Assembly: GCA_950295325.1 (NCBI GenBank)
Contig: OX485805.1
Span: 9,486,501 to 9,550,500, forward strand
DNA: 64,000 nucleotides
DNA from: Polytrichum commune
Taxonomy: Eukaryota; Streptophyta; Polytrichopsida; Polytrichales; Polytrichaceae
Reading direction: 5' to 3'
The translations under genes and the position numbers were made by a program. The notes beneath the pieces were generated by a model. That model worked only from the letters and a program-made list of their open reading frames with translations. It searched no databases and was not told where the DNA came from. Of the stretch, positions 59,701-64,000 are shown in pieces. Position 1 is the stretch's first letter, and every line of letters starts with the position of its first letter.

Positions 59701-62700
59701 TTGGATGATTGCTGCTAAAATCCAATAGCAATCCTCCAGTACTGAGATCTATGTTGAAGTTCTACAACAACAGAAGATGGAGAAAACTAGGTGACCTGGA
59801 GGTGCTGCAGCTGTTCCTGGGTTGCTTGAGCCTCCTCCTGACCTCAATGCTGCTGTATTGCGTAGTAAATTGACAAGTTTTCTCAAACCATCTTGTGTAT
59901 CGAAGGCATCTAGAATAGCTCGAAACACAAAGGAAGCCCCAAAAAACAAAGCAGCATTTCTACGTGCTGGATCTTGAGAACAACCCAACAGGTGAAGGGC
60001 GAGTGCAACAACATCTTGAACTACTGATGCTGGTAGTGTGCACACACGTTCCATCACACCCTGTCAAGAAATGAATCACAAAGTTTTCAGATATTGAGAA
60101 ATGTGGTCTGCAGTATTTCTTCAAAAAGTAAATGCTGCCAATAAGTACAACTAACTAGTACAAATGGGACTTCTGATTTGCACCAAATAAACTAGTTGCT
60201 CATTAGTACAAGTAAATAACCTTAAATTACAAAAATGAGTGCCAAAAAGAAAATCATGTGGATCGAAAGCAAGGAAGTCACTGTCAATTTGAGATTGTTA
60301 ACTTACTTGCAGAGAAGCGAAGGCAAACAGGCAGAGTGATATGCCAGTTAAAGTTTGTGGCACTCTTGGGGTAGCAAGAAGCTGTTGAACACCACCACGA
60401 TCTACCAGAAGAGCTGCAAATTTGCGATGTGCAGCTAGTGCACAGATCAGCTTCAATACATCAGAGAGCATGGCCAACTCTTTGGGATTGTTGTCCTTTG
60501 GCCGCCGTTGAAGCAGTGCTAGGCAGACATCTACTCCCCTTTCATGCAAGACTGGACCTAGAACTTCTAAGTACTCGCCCATCTTCTCTAAACACTGTAT
60601 GCAGTATCGCTCCCTGAGCACAGCAATTGATTCAATATCTACAAAACATTCCGCTTTATCCTCCAGCTCACATTTGTGTTCATCTTTGTGTTCATCTTTT
60701 TGTTCACTTTGTGCTGCTTCAAGAGCTTCTTCTGCCGCAATCTCATTTTTCTCCAATTGTGCTCTGTATGACAATCACCAACAGATTTAAGCTCCAAATC
60801 CACATTGACTTTGATGCACCATTCATTTCTTCTCTAAGATAAATGTATAGCCAAAGCAAGTAGCATAAAAACACCTTGACAAAGGGTACAAGAACACTAA
60901 AACATTTATTGACATGAAATGCAAGGGAAGAAACAAGGCTCTCAATACAGCCAATTGATTTATTTGGCATGGATGTAGACAGAAAAGAGATGGAGCTGCC
61001 TTTTATAAGGACGGGTTCCCAGAAAGTAAAGAAGAAAGAGAATGCATTTGTAAAAATCACAATGAGCTGAGAGGGAACAAGACCTGCATGTTGAAAAGTA
61101 GAGACTGCAAATTAGGAATATGATAACATCTCCTAATTGCTTTATGCAATTTTATTGGTGAGAATAAAAAATTGGAATAATTTCAATGACACATAACATC
61201 ACAATAATTACATCATATATGTACAAAAGCATTAGTTAAGAGCACTCTTATTGAGTTCAATGGGACCTTCTTAAATTCTGTTTCTCAGTGACACATCTAC
61301 TTGGGGGTCTCCTCAACAAAAAAGGAAAAGATTTTAAAGAGAATTGCATATTGTTTTGCAAGTCCATCAATAATTTGAGACAAAGCTGCTTGATGCTGTG
61401 CTTATATACAGAAAATTACAGGTGGCAGCTGCTTTTGAACTGATCCACATACCTTGAGACAGTTGTTGAAAGGGCTGCATCCACAACTGTCGAGGCTGCC
61501 TTATCAGCAGCAGATAATATTTCTTCTTCTTCATTGGATGTATTTAGAACCTAGAAGGAACAACAACAGAAATATTGGCATCAGAACACTATTCTGTAAA
61601 GCGTGGTAATATTCAGAACTACTTAAATCGGCTGATCCAACTTGATCATTCCTAAAGTCCCATATTCCTGTGAATAACTTAGGAATCTGTAATAACCCTC
61701 AAAAAGAACAATGAGATTGACTGAGAAGAATGCGACTACAATGTAAGACAAGTACCTCCAAAGCTGATGCCTTCACAAGCTCTGCAGCAGCATCTCCAGC
61801 TGCTTTCACAGCCTCCCATGGGGCGTCAGCAGCCCTTGCCTCTGCCTGGGCTGCTCGCTTAGCCCTCTGAATGGCTGATGAAATGTCAGCAACCCCAACC
61901 ATTACACTCTTGATGTCATCCTTTTCAGAATCGCTGTCATCTCTAAATTCCCTATCTCTCAAGCCCTGGGGGCCATATTCTGACCTTGAAGTGATTTTAT
62001 CTGCAAGAGATCCCTTGCTCTTGTATCCACTTTCTTTCCGAACAGGTGTTGCCATTGCTCCCTGACCTCTCTCCAGCTCCAGTAACCCATCACTCACTCT
62101 ACCTTTTCCTCTTCCTTTTCCCCCACCTCGATCCCTTGCATCACTTCTGCGTTTAGAAGGCTCAGCTCTACCTACTTCTTCGATTTCATCTTCCCTTAGA
62201 GGACGGTTACTATTGAACCATTCAGCTGTTCTATTTTTGCCATCTCGTCTGTCCTTCCTCCGCCTCTTATCTTCACTCACCCACTCATCCCCATCCTCAT
62301 CCGCATCATATGTACACAGGCTTAAGTCTGGAGTTTCTAGTCCAGCCCTTCCTTCTATATTTTCAGTATCCTCTTGAACACCTTCCTCATTATCCTTTCT
62401 TTTCCCTTTAAAATCAAGAACCCTTTCACCGACCCAATCTGGCATTTGTTCATCAGATAAAATTTCAGGAGGCCGAATATCTTCCATTCTAGATACTTCC
62501 AAAACTGGCCTAACACGCCCTCTGGCTTCATCCCTTCCCCTACATGCACTACCTACATTCACTATTTTTTCAGTATTCGCATCTGCAGCTGCATCTCCCA
62601 GCACACGGACGCGAAGGTAGTGCATAAGCTGTCCTACTATTCCAGTAGTAAGAACGTCTTCAACAACATCACCCCTGGACATACATTTATTTGTCAGGCT

Positions 62701-63515
62701 TACCCCCACAGATGGACAAAGAATCATGCGTACGTCCTATTACCTAGTAATGTTGGCTACTATGTATAGATTTTCTGTTCCCCATATGTGGAGAAGTCCT
62801 CGTAAAATAAAAGAACACCTACGAGCCTTCAGAAATACACACAAATTTCTGCACAATGAAACACAAATGTAATGCATCACACTCAAAAACAAGGGGAGAG
62901 CACTTTCATACCCTCCTAGAGCTACTGCAAGAAGGCCAGTTGAGTAAGTCCTCAACATCTCGCAGTCAACTTCATCAGCATGCTTCCTACGTTTTCGGCC
63001 AACACTTCTTGAATACCTACCAGCTGTTCCCTCACCAGCAGTTTTTGAGTCCTCAATCACCCATCGCTTGATGTTGACAAGAACTTCTTCTTCAAAAACA
63101 TGCGGATACTAGAAGCACCAAAGAAAGGATTAGCTTTGTACATAGCACACTCTACTAGAATACCTTCAATTTAGCGGTGCAGAATTTAAACTAGAAAATA
63201 AGAGACTGATATCATGGTGGTAGCATTTTCAGAAAATATTTGAAAAGCTCAACGACAATATGATCGGAAACAAAGAAACTGAGAGAAACCCAGGAAAGTA
63301 CTATATCAGAAAGTAGGACCAAGTATCTCCGCAACCTTGAACATGTATATACATTTACACAAGAAAAGCTTGACAAATTGTCAGTCATGGCCACTTACCA
63401 TCCAGCTGGAGACACAAGCAAGTAACAGCCTCAAGGCAGCTGCACGAATCTTGGTAGCATGCACTGGGTCAACCAGCAACCTTGATGAAAGAAGCTCAAA
63501 GAAGTCATCATCTTC
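53769..63515 (-). CDS. DCAF1: DCAF1 (DDB1-CUL4 associated factor 1), 5' partial
   Basis: Substrate receptor of the nuclear CUL4-DDB1 E3 ubiquitin ligase. I joined 13 exons with GT-AG borders and consistent phase, 5' to 3': 63515-63399, 63108-62912, 62674-61756, 61550-61453, 60763-60307, 60060-59796, 59472-59129, 58719-58537, 58331-57813, 57323-57189, 57038-56920, 56670-54960, 54485-53769 (TGA). They give 1926 residues; Arabidopsis DCAF1 is about 1880. The first visible exon (EDDDFFELL) aligns with a point about 100 residues into plant DCAF1, so the N-terminus lies beyond the right edge. Visible parts: a charged Lys/Arg/Glu linker around residues 150-330; a helical armadillo-like region about 440-1080; LisH about 1118-1150 (ELLQLIHEHLIGSGLS); WD40 from about 1482. 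Two DDB1-binding WDXR boxes are intact, WDHR (1660-1663) and WDLR (1696-1699). An Asp/Glu tail runs 1810-1926. No frameshift or premature stop was seen. The identity is certain; individual splice sites were read by eye. Confidence 0.95.
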
Positions 63516-64000
63516 CTGTAACACAGGATTCCAACGTGAGTCAGATAAGGTAATTTGGAAAACCTAGACACCAAGATACACGTTGAACACCAATCAACCA
63601 CAAACTACACTATGTTTGCAACACCACTACAGGTGCTCTGAAGATCTCAGCCATATTGCTGACAACCAATTGCTCTATATTGCACAAACCCCAGTAAACC
63701 CTAACTACAGAAGTTTTTAGATAAGTCAGGACTTCTAAACACCCAATACATCAACACAACCAATTACAATGAATGTGCTTCAGTGTATCTGCAGACTATA
63801 GTTGAATTTTAGTTGAGACCAAAAGTTCTCCAAAACAAATTCATGCAGCTGAACTTTCCAAAGTATGACTGACTAAACAAAGGGATGACAGAATCCATTC
63901 ATCCAGTGGAAGGTAGCATAGTCATTTTCCAGATGAAGGAAAGAGTTTACACAATAACTCCCCTAACAAAGGGGAGATGAGATAAGCTTTGGGCAAATCA
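63516..64000 (-). other. DCAF1 upstream intron, running off the window
   Basis: This lies 5' of the first visible DCAF1 exon, which starts after a TACAG acceptor. I found no reading frame here resembling the N-terminal part of plant DCAF1. It is read as intron, with the remaining 5' exon or exons outside the window. Confidence 0.6.

Noticed and set aside
63580-64000. Search for the DCAF1 start codon exon
   Set aside because: No minus-strand frame here resembles the plant DCAF1 N-terminus; best read as intron.

Overview
The window looks like a gene-poor stretch of a land plant nuclear genome. It holds split genes with GT-AG introns, AT-rich spacers, and many short non-autonomous DNA transposons of hAT and PIF/Harbinger type. 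The lineage cannot be fixed from this sequence. The two protein genes I can defend are both plant families: DCAF1 with the plant arrangement of armadillo-like region, LisH and WD40, and a plant Kazal-type inhibitor with a hydrophobic C-terminus. No rRNA, tRNA, CRISPR array or bacterial operon structure was seen.

Layout. From 1 to 6.5 kb is spacer with three hAT-type MITEs. From 6.54 to 8.58 kb a four-exon Kazal-type protease inhibitor gene lies on the minus strand; its exons are so short that it is visible only when spliced. A GC-rich 1.3 kb stretch upstream probably holds its promoter. From 9.9 to 53 kb there is no supportable host gene. Instead there are at least seven dispersed repeat families, labelled A to G here: A, hAT-like MITEs rich in ACCGGTT; B and C, TAA/TTA-flanked Harbinger-like MITEs; D, E and G, other inverted-repeat elements; F, an abundant repeat of unknown class. 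There are also a short foldback in two copies, a probable tRNA-derived SINE, three local tandem arrays, and one internally deleted hAT element that still carries the 3' end of a transposase gene. From 53.77 kb to the right edge the minus strand carries DCAF1, with 13 exons visible and the 5' end outside the window.

Function. DCAF1 is the substrate receptor of a CUL4-DDB1 ubiquitin ligase. The Kazal protein should be secreted or surface-anchored and inhibit serine proteases. They show no functional link. The most unusual region is 31.7-32.8 kb. There an A-family MITE has expanded its inside into five tandem units of about 150 bp. The last unit is interrupted by a perfect 27-bp hairpin and a second inverted-repeat element, both built around the same ACCGGTT motif.
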